A stretch of DNA of 64,000 nt from Vandiemenella viatica (taxonomy: Eukaryota > Arthropoda > Insecta > Orthoptera > Morabidae): assembly GCA_031002005.1 (NCBI GenBank), contig CM061914.1, positions 18,524,148 to 18,588,147 of the forward strand, written 5' to 3'. The notes under the pieces are model-generated. The model worked only from the letters and a program-made list of their open reading frames with translations, made no database searches and was not told the DNA's origin. A program made the translations under genes and the position numbers. How positions within the stretch are numbered: position 1 is the first letter of the stretch; every line of letters starts with the position of its first letter. Below are positions 41,886 to 52,122 of this stretch, piece by piece.

Positions 41886-42064
41886 GTTTGTTAACACTAT
41901 CATTTTGGTTACAGTGAAGACGATTGTGTCTATGAATAAAAATTTTGAAAGTTTTTTAAGTCTTTATAAATTCTGTCCTCTTGCACTATCAGAGGGCCTC
42001 GCAAAATTTATCTTCCCCACATCAACTTTGGCCTTGCCACGCCTTTGCCTATGCAGTCCAACAA

Positions 42065-42150
42065 TAGAGGGGGAGAAGTATGCGGGAAAATGAAAGTGGA
42101 AGTAGGAAAATTGCCACCAGAGCGAGTGCACCATAACAAATTAAAAAAAG
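42065..42150 (+). mobile_element. Short 3' tail of the CR1-like LINE family
   Basis: GGAAAATTGCCACCAGAGC and GTGCACCATAACAAATTAA resemble the tail of the LINE at 34166-34265 (GGAAATTGCCACCGGAGCC, GTGCTCCATTGCAATTAA). It is a severely 5'-truncated copy of under 100 bases. Confidence 0.65.
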
Positions 42151-42154
42151 GAAC

Positions 42155-42690
42155 AAAACATTGACTAGTACTACCATGGAAGTTGTTAAGCAGCTCAACA
42201 CAAAAAGAGATACATTAAGAGGATATATCAATCAAGGTGGGAACAGCCAACCTTGCAGATGAAAACACATTACAAACATTACTAAGTTCACCACTTTCAC
42301 CTGTAGTCGCAAACCTATTCACGGAAGCATTCGAAACTGTGGTGCTTACAAACGCGGACCTAAAACCAGAACGTTGACGACACCTTTGTCATCTGGTCGC
42401 ATGGTAAGAAGGATTTGCACATGAATAGTTCCCCCCCCCCCCCCTCCCCAGAAACCGAATCACCGTGGAAGGGGAAGAAAATGGAGAACTTCCATTTCTC
42501 GATATCCTGATTTAAAAGCATGGCAATGGTTGTTTGGGCCATACTGTGTACCACAAGGTGGCCCAAACTAACAGATAACCGCATGCCATGTCACACCATC
42601 ACCCAGCAATGAAGAGGAACATCATTAAACTTAAGAGCGAGGATAGTATGCGAGTCAGAAAGGCTGAAAGAAGAAATGAAGACTTACCAA
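42155..42690 (+). pseudogene. Penelope-like element, RT part (left half, interrupted)
   Basis: Plus-strand frames read SSPLSPVVANLFTEAFETV (RT block), then DDTFVIWSHGKKDL (catalytic DD with the Penelope-specific (V)DDTF.IW.HG), HFSIS, and later the YRKPTHT-like region in decayed form. The small deletion before DDTF removes the usual RYV. A C run at 42429-42443 lies within. The element continues at 43690 after a foreign insertion. Confidence 0.82.
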
Positions 42691-42829
42691 GTTTTTGTTT
42701 GCTCTATTGAATCTGATTTGTGCGCTGCATATGCTGCTTATACACTACATTCGACATCTGTTTCACCGTGCACCAAGTTTTAGTTTCGTCTACAGAATCC
42801 GATTTAGCGCTCCATATTTATTTTTTTTA

Positions 42830-43665
42830 AATGCAAAAGTAAAAACTCGAAATAACGTCCTTCACAATCTTTCACGAACGTGTTGGGGAGCACATGTCTC
42901 AGAACATCAGCTCTTGCTCTGGTATACTCAACTACTGAATTCTGTAGTCCAGTATGGCTAAACAGCTGTCACAAAAAAAACGACATACAACTAAATGACA
43001 CAATGAGAACAACATGTGGAACTGTTAAATCTACACCTACAGACTGGCTGCCTTTACTCTCTAACATCGCCCCACCAAGTCTCCGTAGACAAGCGGCATT
43101 AAAAAAGGAATGGCAGAAATGCTTAAGATATCCACCCCTTCCAATTCATCAGGACTGCACACAAAGCTCCAAATAGACTAAAATCTAGGTATACAACATG
43201 GAAGTTTAGCCAAGAGCTGGTCCAAAATAACTTCAAGATAGGCGAAGCATGGTGCGCTGAGTGGACCAATTCCAACCCCGACAAACAGACGCTAATCCAA
43301 GACCCTACACAACCTCCTGGATTCAACCTTCCTAGGGAAACCTGGACAGTACTGAACCGAGTGAGAACAGGCCACGGTAGATGCAACTACTGGATGTACA
43401 AGAGGGGAATGTCAGAGAACCCTTCTTGTGACTGCGGTAACTATCAGCAAACCATTCACCACATCGCCATGGAATGCCCTCTCAGGAAATTCAGTGGTAC
43501 AATGCATCATATTCACGAAGCAACCATAAAAGCAATTGAATGGCTGCAATGGTTCGACATCAGTCTGTAGTAACATCCATGTATAGTTCTATTTATTATA
43601 ATTCAATGTAGTTACTGTTTTTGTATTTCTTCTGCTACACGAAATAAATGAACATAAATATTCCA
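42830..43665 (+). pseudogene. Jockey-like LINE 3' fragment inside the Penelope-like element
   Basis: The frames show KVKTRNNVLHNLSRTCWG, then TWKFSQELVQNNFKIGEAW, GFNLPRETWTVLNRVRTGH, GRCNYWMYKRGMSENPSCD and CGNYQQTIHHIAMECPL. The C.CG...QT..HI..ECPL motif is the C-terminal zinc-knuckle-like end of Jockey-clade proteins. An untranslated tail with AATAAATGAACATAAAT follows the stop at 43568. The first half has several stops. A similar copy is at 59985-60930. Confidence 0.82.
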
Positions 43666-43689
43666 ATACCTATAGTGAATCAAGCATCA

Positions 43690-44091
43690 GAATAGTTTTA
43701 AGAACTAAAAAAGATGGTAGACATCGACTTATCCTATTACACCCATGTGTCAAGGATATTCACATGTCTCCCTCACGTCCATGGTCTTACAGACCGGATT
43801 GGGAACATGTTAAAGCGGGTGCAGGTACGAACAGTGTGCAAGGCTCACTGCAAACTTGGCCAATCATTAACCAGGGTGAGAGACAGATTACACCCACACC
43901 AGCTTACTGGTGTTTATGAAATCCCCTGCAGCTGTGACGGTGTTTACATAAACGAGACATGTCGCGCTGGGGCAGAGAGACTTAAGAAACATATCTACCA
44001 TTATAAACAAAACAGCGACAAATCTGTCATAGTCTGCCATGCCATTAAAGCCAGGCACACAACAAAATTTGAAGACACTAGGGTGGTGTAG
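43690..44091 (+). pseudogene. Penelope-like element, GIY-YIG endonuclease part (right half)
   Basis: The 125-codon frame ends with QLTGVYEIPCSCDGVYINE, TCRAGAERLKKHIYHYKQN and ARHTTKFEDTRVV. GVY.IPC.C..VYI..T.R....R..EH is the GIY-YIG nuclease of Penelope-like elements, with N for G in YIG (YIN). It belongs with the RT half at 42155-42690. This element's endonuclease differs from the [13 protein letters not shown] copies in the GOGAT introns, so at least two lineages are present. Confidence 0.85.
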
Positions 44092-44253
44092 AGCTCAGCT
44101 CAGCTGTTGGCACGGTTGATTCTGTGAAGTATTTGGGCGTAATGGAACAATGTAACATGAAATGGGACCTTCACATATTACTTTCGTTGCCGGTAAAGCT
44201 AATTCTAGATTAAGATCCATAGGTCGTATTTTGAAAAATTGTAACGCTCATAT
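44092..44253 (+). pseudogene. LINE RT C-terminal region, left part, split by a Gypsy element
   Basis: DSVKYLGVMEQCNMKWDLH, then in the next frame AGKANSRLRSIGRILKNCN and AHI: the YLG(V/I)...L.W..HI block of CR1/Jockey LINEs. It stops at the ATAT target site of the Gypsy element and continues after 51662 with KQISYKTLVYPRLDYCCGV. Confidence 0.85.
44250..44253. repeat. Target-site duplication (ATAT) of the Gypsy element, left
   Basis: ATAT directly precedes the LTR edge TGTAATA and is repeated at 51662-51665, just after the other LTR edge (ACCACA). The interrupted LINE frame reads across if one copy is removed. Confidence 0.8.
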
Positions 44254-45695
44254 TGTAATAGAACACAATCTTGGGTGCTCCAGATGTGAATATCAGTTGC
44301 GTAAAAAGGGAGGGGGGATTTATAATTAAATCCTGAAATACGAAAAACATTTATATAATGATGCTAAAAGGGGATCTAATAGGTTACTAACTAGAACCAT
44401 GAATTTCAGACACAAAATAAAACCTCATTTATTGAGTCTTATGGCCTTACAAGGTCGGGTAGTAATTAACGTTACGTTAAACACAATTAGATCAGCAAAA
44501 ACAAGCAATACCCGACGTTTACAATTCGCCGGAGTAAGCAAACAAAACTGAATGAAATATCTCAAACAAGTAATAAAAACAGCAAAGTTAACATTGAAAT
44601 AATATGGCAACACAGGCCATCAAATTGAAGCTAACATTTTACTGTACAAAGGAAAATCCCAGGGGGCGCCGTATAAAGTGAATGAAAAGCATCAAAATTG
44701 AATTAACAAACAGCAAGATGCTTAAAAAAAATTGAATTGAAATATAAATCCAGCTAGCTCAGAATTTAAGTGGCGGGAGCAGAGTCTTAACCCAGGCGTC
44801 GCTTAAGGGCACATAAGTCTGTTAAAATCCACTGGATAGTGACCGTCGTTTCTGGTACATTACCATAGTATCATCGCCGTGATGGTGAGTGACAAACACA
44901 ATGCCACTGCAGCAATGGAAGCTAAATAAGCGGCTACGACCGCGTTATTAGCATAACTTCCGAATAATGGCAAGCATGCCACTCGACATCTCGCTTTCCC
45001 AAAGCAAGAAATGATCAACCACAATGATCATCAGAGAGCGTGCCGGCTAGCACGTCTGTTCACCAGCTCGTCTTGGACCCAAGTCACGTCTGCTCATCAG
45101 CTCGTCTTGGACAGAAGTGTTCTCTAAAAATGGCTCCTTCCTCTTCCTCGGCTGGTTGCACTCCACATGTAAAAGAACTCCACGGAATTAGTCTTGTAGC
45201 CCCCAATAAATGTTCAGGATTGGCTAGCTACACATTTCCGTCGTCACGTGTTTAATATCACGCGTCGCATTCGCTGACTCCTTCGCGCGTTTCCTACTTG
45301 GCCTTCGGGATAGCGGCAAGGTGGGGTAGTTCGTTGACCGAATTCCAACGGGACTCAAGCCGGGCTGGCCCGGCGTCACCTTGTCGCCTCGCCTGCTCCA
45401 TTGTTCCACCCTCAACGGTCGAAATGGCAGTCTCTAGCCTTCAATATTTAAGCGTTCTGAGCCATGCGTCTACAGAAAAATTAATTTATAATAAACTATA
45501 CCTTTGGCCGCCCTGGTTTAAACATACATTTAACCTATCCAGACAACCCTCATTATTTATAATTTATTTACACGTTCCAAGATTAAATAATTAATGAACT
45601 TGAATATAATAAAAAAAAGGAAAAAAAGAAAGAAATATGAATATAATTAATAATGATTTGATTATATTCATTGTGGGTGACGCTGTCACACCACA
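44254..45695 (-). repeat. Gypsy 3' LTR
   Basis: On the minus strand it runs TGTGGTGTGACAGC...TATTACA. It matches 50233-51661 nearly throughout, with scattered substitutions and small indels in A-rich runs. Short open frames in the GC-rich part (45224-45430) are LTR sequence, not genes. Confidence 0.9.
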
Positions 45696-46648
45696 ATATA
45701 CCTGCCACCCAATCAAAATAAAATTATGCCAATAATTTTATTTGAACTATTGTAACCCTACAGTTGCATAAAATCATTGCCTACATTATAGTTTCATGGT
45801 TCCAGCTCACTCAAACTATCGCATACATGTGACCTCTTTAAATATGTAAATACGACACGTGACTCTGGTTAACATAAATAATGAAATGTCTTATCCTAAT
45901 ATGCAAAGTAAAACATCATAAAACATTGACAGGTACATAGATGTAAATGAATGACAAAATAGATCTGTTCAATCAATAAACAAAAAAATGATGTAAGCAC
46001 AAGATATTAACATTAAAACTAGACAACTCAATGAATTATTTACAACGGGCTATGCAAATCTAGCACATGTGTTGAAGTTAGATATAGCAACAACAAGAAT
46101 AAAGAATGCACCGAATGTCCATTATCAAGGCCGACACAAGTATGCCGAAACCACATAACATGAAAATCAAATGGAAAAGAAAAATCTTCCGCGAATTTAC
46201 ATAATTTAATCCTTCCGCGAATTTACATAATTATCCATACAATACAAAAGAAAGACGGTTCTCGCAAAATGAACTATATTATGCTTTCCAAACTACACTC
46301 GTAGCAAAGACATCATAGCGGTGAAACCAAGCGATCAGCTGTTTCCACTTTGCCCGCTCTGTTGTTGTCAGTAAGCGCTGTCCCGTTAGGCTCGCGGCTC
46401 AGGCTACCTGTTTTCGTTTAACCTGATTACGATCCTTCCAGGAAAACTGGCGGCCGGCACAGCTGCTACTCCAAACAGCTGAGCGTCCTTTACCTGTTCT
46501 CGCTGCGCTAGCGCTACGCTTGTTAGGCAATTACGTGTCTTAAGACTGACACTCTCACTTTCTAAAGATATGCTCTACGTTATTACCTAACTAAATGTAC
46601 ATTGATCCTTAAGCTACATTTACAAACATCCGTCTAGGAACTTGTAGA
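45696..46648 (-). other. Gypsy 3' untranslated interior
   Basis: Between the integrase end and the 3' LTR; no frame recognised. A purine-rich GGGTGGCAGG lies close to the LTR start and may be the polypurine tract, though it is weak. Confidence 0.5.
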
Positions 46649-46999
46649 CTATGCTGTGTGAAACGGGCGCAAATTCCGGGCATTATGCGGGCCGAACTCC
46701 GTTCTGCCGTCGGTCAGCATGTAGCAGTTTGGGGAGATAATCCTCGCTACTGAGAACGGTCCCGAATACAGCAGAAAGAACTTGGAAATTAATTTTCGCT
46801 GTGCGTCAGACGGGGTCATAGTCCTAAGTAGCACCTGCTGCCCGACGCTAAACGTTTGCGTCCGCAATCCGTCGTGCTTGCGTTGCCGCTTCGTAGCTTT
46901 CTCTACCAAGAATTCATGTGCTTTCTTAATGTCATCCTCGGGATTCTTCTCGGGTTGATCCTTAAATTTTACATTGATACGAATCAGACGCCGTCTCAT
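46649..46999 (-). pseudogene. Gypsy integrase C-terminal domain only
   Basis: The frame carries FSVGQQVLLRTMTPSDAQR, KLISKFFLLYSGPFSVARI and ISPNCYMLTDGRTEFGPHN, then ARNLRPF: the chromodomain-less C-terminal region of Gypsy integrases (G..VLLR...S.A..K...KF.L.Y.GP......I.PN.Y.L). The zinc finger and DDE core are absent; the frame begins abruptly just after the deletion junction. Confidence 0.82.
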
Positions 47000-47019
47000 C
47001 CCGCACGAAATGATCGCGA

Positions 47020-47130
47020 GTTTCTCATTAGCATCGGCATAGCTTTGGCTTTGACTGTGGTGCTGTCGTCAAGTTTCTCGTCAGTATCGGCATAGCTTTG
47101 GCTTCCGTGCTGGCGGTCAAGTTTTCCTTT
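47020..47130. repeat. Two-copy ~55-bp tandem repeat at the pol deletion junction
   Basis: TTTCTC.T.AG.ATCGGCATAGCTTTGGCTT occurs at about 47021-47053 and 47072-47104, each followed by a similar GTC AAG stretch. It sits exactly between the retropepsin frame and the integrase remnant, where about 3 kb of pol should be. Confidence 0.75.
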
Positions 47131-47786
47131 TTCCCGCATTTTGTCGGTTGGGTTTCTGTGGTATGAGATCTTGCTCGTCAGCTGATGCGCATATAGCTCT
47201 TCCTCCGTTATTCAAATTGCCTTCGCGTCCCGCGGTGTCTTGCATTGGTTTGGAACTATTTATTCCAAGGCTCTGCTCACAGGCCTCATGTTTCCAATGC
47301 AACACCTCCGGAACCAAATTTGTCACCGTCTTATTTCCCCAATCCAGAATGACTTTACGTTTTGCTAAGAGGTCGCATCCAACGATCACATCTTGCGTCA
47401 AACCGGGTACTATAAGTAGTGGCAACATTAACTCGCTATTCGCGACTTTCACGGGGATTAGCGCTTGCGTGCTAACGATCTTTTCTCTCTTTCCTATTGC
47501 AGGAACCAACCGTAACTTGCGTTGTGGGAATTTCTTTTAGCCGCGGATTCTTATCTTTCAAGCGTAGCAGAAATTTCTTAGACATTACGGAGACAGACGA
47601 TCCCGAGTCAATTAAATATTCGCCCGTATGCCATATGCAATAATATCTACAACGGGGACACTTCGCGCGTTGCCATGAGGCTGTCGCCGGGCATACCATA
47701 TCTTCTTCTTCATCGATTATTTTCCGGTTCCTTCGCCGCGCCAATATTCCGCAACTGCCGAGGCAAATGCTGTCGGAGGTTTGCAA
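47117..47786 (-). pseudogene. Gypsy retropepsin (frameshifted)
   Basis: The first frame (47786-47472) includes EYLIDSGSSVSVMS, the aspartic-protease active site D-S/T-G with S in second place. The second frame (47509-47117) includes LMLPLLIVPGLTQDVIVGC and DLLAKRKVILDWG, the C-terminal retropepsin motif (I(I/V)LG.D.L...). The two frames overlap, so a frameshift lies near 47480-47510. Confidence 0.8.
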
Positions 47787-49483
47787 GCGTCCCCCGAAAA
47801 AATCTCATTGTGACGGCGGGGAATTAGACGCGTTGTTAACGCCGCCCTGACATTTTCCCTCCGTACGGCCTTTGCAACACATTTCCGGTTCCGCGTTTTC
47901 AATTGAGATCGCGTTCACTGGAAATTCTTGTGTGATACGCGGATCGGTTGTTTCCCGAACCGCTGATGATTTTATTCATCCTTCCATTGTGCATTTCCGT
48001 GTCTTCCATTTCTTCCCCTCCATTAACGATTGCCCGGAATTTTGATTGGAAAGATTTCCCATTCTGTCCATGCAGCATTAGGAAGCCTTTATATTGCCGC
48101 CATGCGGTCGCTTAGACTCGCTTTGCGCTTCGCCATGGTTTCGTTCCGCGTCTTGTCTCGCCAGATTATCGGCCATTTTCCCGATTCTGTCAAGGTTACC
48201 GACGGTTTCTAGCAGTTCTGGTATCGTACGAATGACCACGGGGTTAATGAGTGACTGCACTTGTGGACCAAAGTGCGCGATCACCATCTCTATGAACTCT
48301 CCGTCCGTCATTTTGTCGTCAATTGCCTACACTGCACCAGCAAAGTTTTCACGTAGCTTTCCATCGAATAATGCCACTTGGGAATGTACCTTCCTTGGTA
48401 CAGCTTTATCCTCGCCTGGTTCTGGATCTTTTTCGACCAGAAGGTCTCAAGAAACAGGACTCTGAATTCGGCGTAAGATAAGTTAGTTTCGGACGCAATT
48501 TTCAGCCAGAGTCTGTCTGTTTCTGAAAATGATTCCTCGACTAACACAAGCTTCATGGAATCAGGCACTCCTTTGATTTCAAAATACCGCTCCATTTCGG
48601 TAAGATAAATTCTAGGATTTACGTCTTTGCGGACCCAAAACGTGGCAACTTAAGCTCGATATTAGCTGCAGCGTACTGTGCGTAATTCGCGTGAACAATA
48701 CTCCCGCTAGCGTTGGTACTACTCACTTCCTTCATTTTGGATTCCAACTGCGCCAGTTTTGAATTAGTGTTCTGCGCAAGTGTTTGCTGTGACGCTTGCA
48801 AATCCTGTTGTGCCGTTTGTACTCGTTCAACCGAACTTGCACCTCCGACACCTTTGCATTTACAGCCTGCAAGCTTCGTTCAGTATTATCCTTAATCTCG
48901 TGGACAAATTCCGAGATCTGACCGAGACTCTGGTGGCTTTCTTGCCGCACGTGCTCGACAGATTTTTCGGTCGCGTCCAAACGCTTCGAGATTTCCGCGC
49001 TTGATTCCTGCAATGCAGTGCATGTTGCCTGAATCGTATCTGTGCGTCTCTCCAACACTGAAACATTCGCTCGCATCTCCGATTTGAATGCACTCATTTC
49101 ACGGGTCATTTCCTCGCGAAAAACGGACAATTTTCCGTCCATGCCCTTCAATAAAGCATTTTGCGACTCAAATTTTTGATTTTGTGCATCCAAACGCTGA
49201 TTTATGTCCTCCTCAATGAGACAGAACTTTTGACTTTGTGCATCTAATTTCTGATTTTGCGAAGCCATTTGCATAGTTATCTCCTCCCTCAATGAGACAG
49301 AATTTTGACTTTGTGCATCAATTTCGAATCCAATTTCTTGTTCATTTCTGTTTGCGAAGCCATTTGTCTACTTAATTCCGCCAGCATGTTAAAGATTAGG
49401 TTCGGGTCTTGAAATTGTGCGGTCGCCGGTGGCAATTCTACCGTACTTTGCGACGCACCATGTGTTCCAATATCTGCCCGCAT
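47787..49483 (-). pseudogene. Gypsy Gag (broken reading frame)
   Basis: Minus-strand frames 49483-49289, 49292-48732, 48801-48619, 48595-48308 and 48311-48078 overlap or abut, indicating one Gag with several frameshifts. The N-part is long, glutamine- and charge-rich and predicted coiled coil (repeats of ASQNQKLDAQSQKF type), with a 35-base DNA repeat (CAATGAGACAGAA.TTTTGACTTTGTGCAT) near 49206 and 49290. The middle part (KGVPDSMKLVLVEESFSE, FLETFWSKKIQNQ, HYSMESYVKTL) follows the Gag capsid layout. A zinc knuckle was not identified with confidence. Confidence 0.72.
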
Positions 49484-50212
49484 GGGTGAATTTTGAACGG
49501 TTTCATTGTCTGGGGTTGGAAAAATCCTAACTGTTCCCCATCTAATGATGCATTTGAATGGATGCTACGCGTACTAGGAGTATCATTGCACTCTTCGTCG
49601 CCAACGGCATTTCGTGTACTTCCGGTGCTTGATCATCGCGTCAGTTTGCTCGGAAATGTTATGAACAATAAATTGATCCGCCCTATTAATGGTGCGCGAT
49701 CTCAACTTCATAGATTTGATCGTAAGATACAAAATTTCAACTCCGAACAATTTGAACAATCGACAACAACAAAATAAAACCGGCACGATTTAACTCGAAA
49801 AGTACAGCATTAAACAAATTTCGCGCATAAATCCCTTCAACATGAAATAAAACCCATCCAAAATTGAACAACAAGGAAAAACAACGATGTTTCATGCGAC
49901 ACAAATACCTCAACACATGAGCAAAATCAGCATAAAGAAAAATCTTAACTTTTACCATGCATTAAAATTTCAAAAGCACTGACTCTATCTTTAATTTTAA
50001 ACTAACCATGCTTGATGCAAGTGAACGAAAATATACTTGAACAACTGATTGAAATAAATCACACATTTAGATTTAAATCAAGCATGGCAAACAAAGCAAA
50101 CAAATTTCAACATAAAACTTATTCTAAAATAATAAAATGAATCAACACAGGTCACATCCATGGATTTTTTTAGACTTGTGAAATTCTCAAAATAATTTCG
50201 ACTTGCAAAAGC
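49484..50212 (-). other. Gypsy 5' untranslated leader
   Basis: Between the primer-binding site and Gag; AT-rich, no frame recognised. Confidence 0.6.
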
Positions 50213-50230
50213 CCGAAACGTTGGGTGCCA
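50213..50230 (-). other. Gypsy primer-binding site
   Basis: TGGCACCCAACGTTTCGG on the minus strand starts two bases after the 5' LTR and begins with TGG, complementary to the tRNA 3' CCA. The exact tRNA cannot be named from sequence alone. Confidence 0.8.
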
Positions 50231-50232
50231 AT

Positions 50233-51661
50233 TGTAATAAACAAATTTTGGGTGCTCAGAAAATATCAGTTGCATAAAAAGGGAGGGGGGATTTATAATT
50301 AAATCCTGAAAAATGAAAATACATATAATAATGATGCTAAAAGGGGATCTAATAGGTTACTAACTAGAACCATGAATTTCAGACACAAAATAAAACCTCA
50401 TTTATTGAGTCTTATGGCCTTACAAGGTCGGGTAGTAATTAACGTTACGTTAAACACAATTAGATCAGCCAAAAACAAGCAATACCCGACGTTTACAATT
50501 CGCCGGAGTAAGCAAACAAAACTGAATGAAATATCTCAAACAAGTAATAAAAACAGCAAAGTTAACATTGAAATAATATGGCAACACAGGCCATCAAATT
50601 GAAGCTAACATTTTACTGTACAAAGGAAAATCCCAGGGGGCGCCGTATAAAGTGAATGAAAAGCATCAAAATTGAATTAACAAACAGCAAGATGCTTAAA
50701 AAAAAATTGAATTGAAATATAAATCCAGCTAGCTCAGAATTTAAGTGGCGGGAGCAGAGTCTTAACCCAGGCGTCGCTTAAGGGCACATAAGTCTGTTAA
50801 AATCCACTGGATAGTGACCGTCGTTTCTGGTACATTACCATAGTATCATCGCCGTGATGGTGAGCGACAAACACAATGCCACTGCAGCAATGGAAGCTAA
50901 ATAAGCGGCTACGACCGCGTTATTAGCATAACTTCCGAATAATGGCAAGCACGCCACTCAACATCTCGCTTTCCAAAGCAAGAAATGATCAACCACAATG
51001 ATCATCAGAAAGCGTGCCGGCTAGCACGTCTGTTCACCAGCTCGTCTTGGACCCAAGTCACGTCTGCTCATCAGCTCGTCTTGGACAGAAGTGTTCTCAA
51101 AAATGGCTCCTTCCTCTTCCTCGGCTAGTTGCTCGCCACATGTAAAAGAACTCCACGGAATTAGTATTGTAGCCCCCAATAAATGTTCAGGATTGGCTAG
51201 CTACACATTTCCGTCGTCACGTGTTTAATATCACGCGTCGCATTCGCTGACTCCTTCGCGCGTTTCCTACTTGGCCTTCGGGATAGCGGCAAGGTGGGGT
51301 AGTTCGTTGACCGAATTCCAACGGGACTCAAGCCGGGCTGGCCCGGCGTCACCTTGTCGCCTCGCCTGCTCCATTGTTCCACCCTCAACGGTCGAAATGG
51401 CAGTCTCTAGCCTTCAATATTTAAGCGTTCTGAGCCATGCGTTTACAGAAAAATTAATTTATAATAAACTATACCTTTGGCCGCCCTGGTTTAAACATAC
51501 ATTTAACCTATCCAGACAACCCTCATTATTTATAATTTATTTACACGTTCCAAGATTAAATAATTAATAAACTTGAATATAATAAAAAAGGAAAAAAAAG
51601 AAATATGAATATAAAATAATGATTTGATTATATTCATTGTGGGTGACGCTGTCACACCACA
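50233..51661 (-). repeat. Gypsy 5' LTR
   Basis: Partner of 44254-45695. Differences from it are few (for example in GGCTAGTTGCTCGCC versus GGCTGGTTGCACTCC and in poly-A lengths). Followed on the right by ATAT and the interrupted LINE. Confidence 0.9.
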
Positions 51662-52122
51662 ATATAAAGCAAATATCTTATAAAACTCTCGTGTACCCAC
51701 GTTTGGATTATTGTTGTGGGGTTTGGGATCCTTATCGTAAGGGACTGACTGACACGATAGATAAGGTACAGAAGAGAGCCACTCGATCTGTAATTGCTTG
51801 CCACAGCCCTGAGGAAAGCATCTCAGAATAATTGGCACATAGATTGGGCTGGGATTCTCTAACAGATGACGTCGGTTTAGTCTGAATTTGTTGGCGAATA
51901 TGCGAAATTCTTTGCGAGTGCAATAAAATACTTCGTCCACCAACCAATTCAGGTGCCAATGACAGAAGAGATAAGATTAGAGAAATAAGATGCCGTACTG
52001 ATGATTATACGTATTCTTTCTTTTTTCAGGTTATTCGAGATTGGAATACCCAGCAACCTCTGCAACCACAAAATTTATTCATTGCAGAGTATGAGCGCAG
52101 ATGTAGAGATAGTTATCAACAG
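51662..52122 (+). pseudogene. LINE RT C-terminal region, right part
   Basis: KQISYKTLVYPRLDYCCGV, WDPYRKGLTDTIDKVQKRA and TRSVIACHSPEES, then in shifted frames LAHRLGWDSLTD and IREIRCRTDDYTYSFF. This continues the LINE broken at 44253 and ends at the gap. It is the typical C-terminal tail of CR1/Jockey LINEs (L.YP.LDY...VWDP......L..VQKRA.R). Confidence 0.88.

Larger units (their letters stand above)
44254..51661 (-). mobile_element. Ty3/Gypsy LTR retrotransposon lacking most of pol
   Basis: Two ~1.43-kb direct repeats (44254-45695 and 50233-51661) bound a 4.5-kb interior read on the minus strand: primer-binding site, Gag, retropepsin, then only the integrase C-terminus. Reverse transcriptase, RNase H and the integrase core are missing. 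The LTRs start TG and end CA on the minus strand, differ at few sites by eye, and are flanked by ATAT. A young but defective copy; it could be a deletion derivative moved in trans. No envelope-like frame was seen between integrase and the 3' LTR. Confidence 0.9.

Noticed and set aside
45224..45594. Open frames in the GC-rich part of the LTR (also at 51197-51567 and 53129-53499)
   Set aside because: Repeated identically in all LTR copies on both strands; this is LTR sequence without protein motifs.
46856..48465. Plus-strand frames of 79-130 codons
   Set aside because: Shadows of Gypsy gag and protease on the minus strand.
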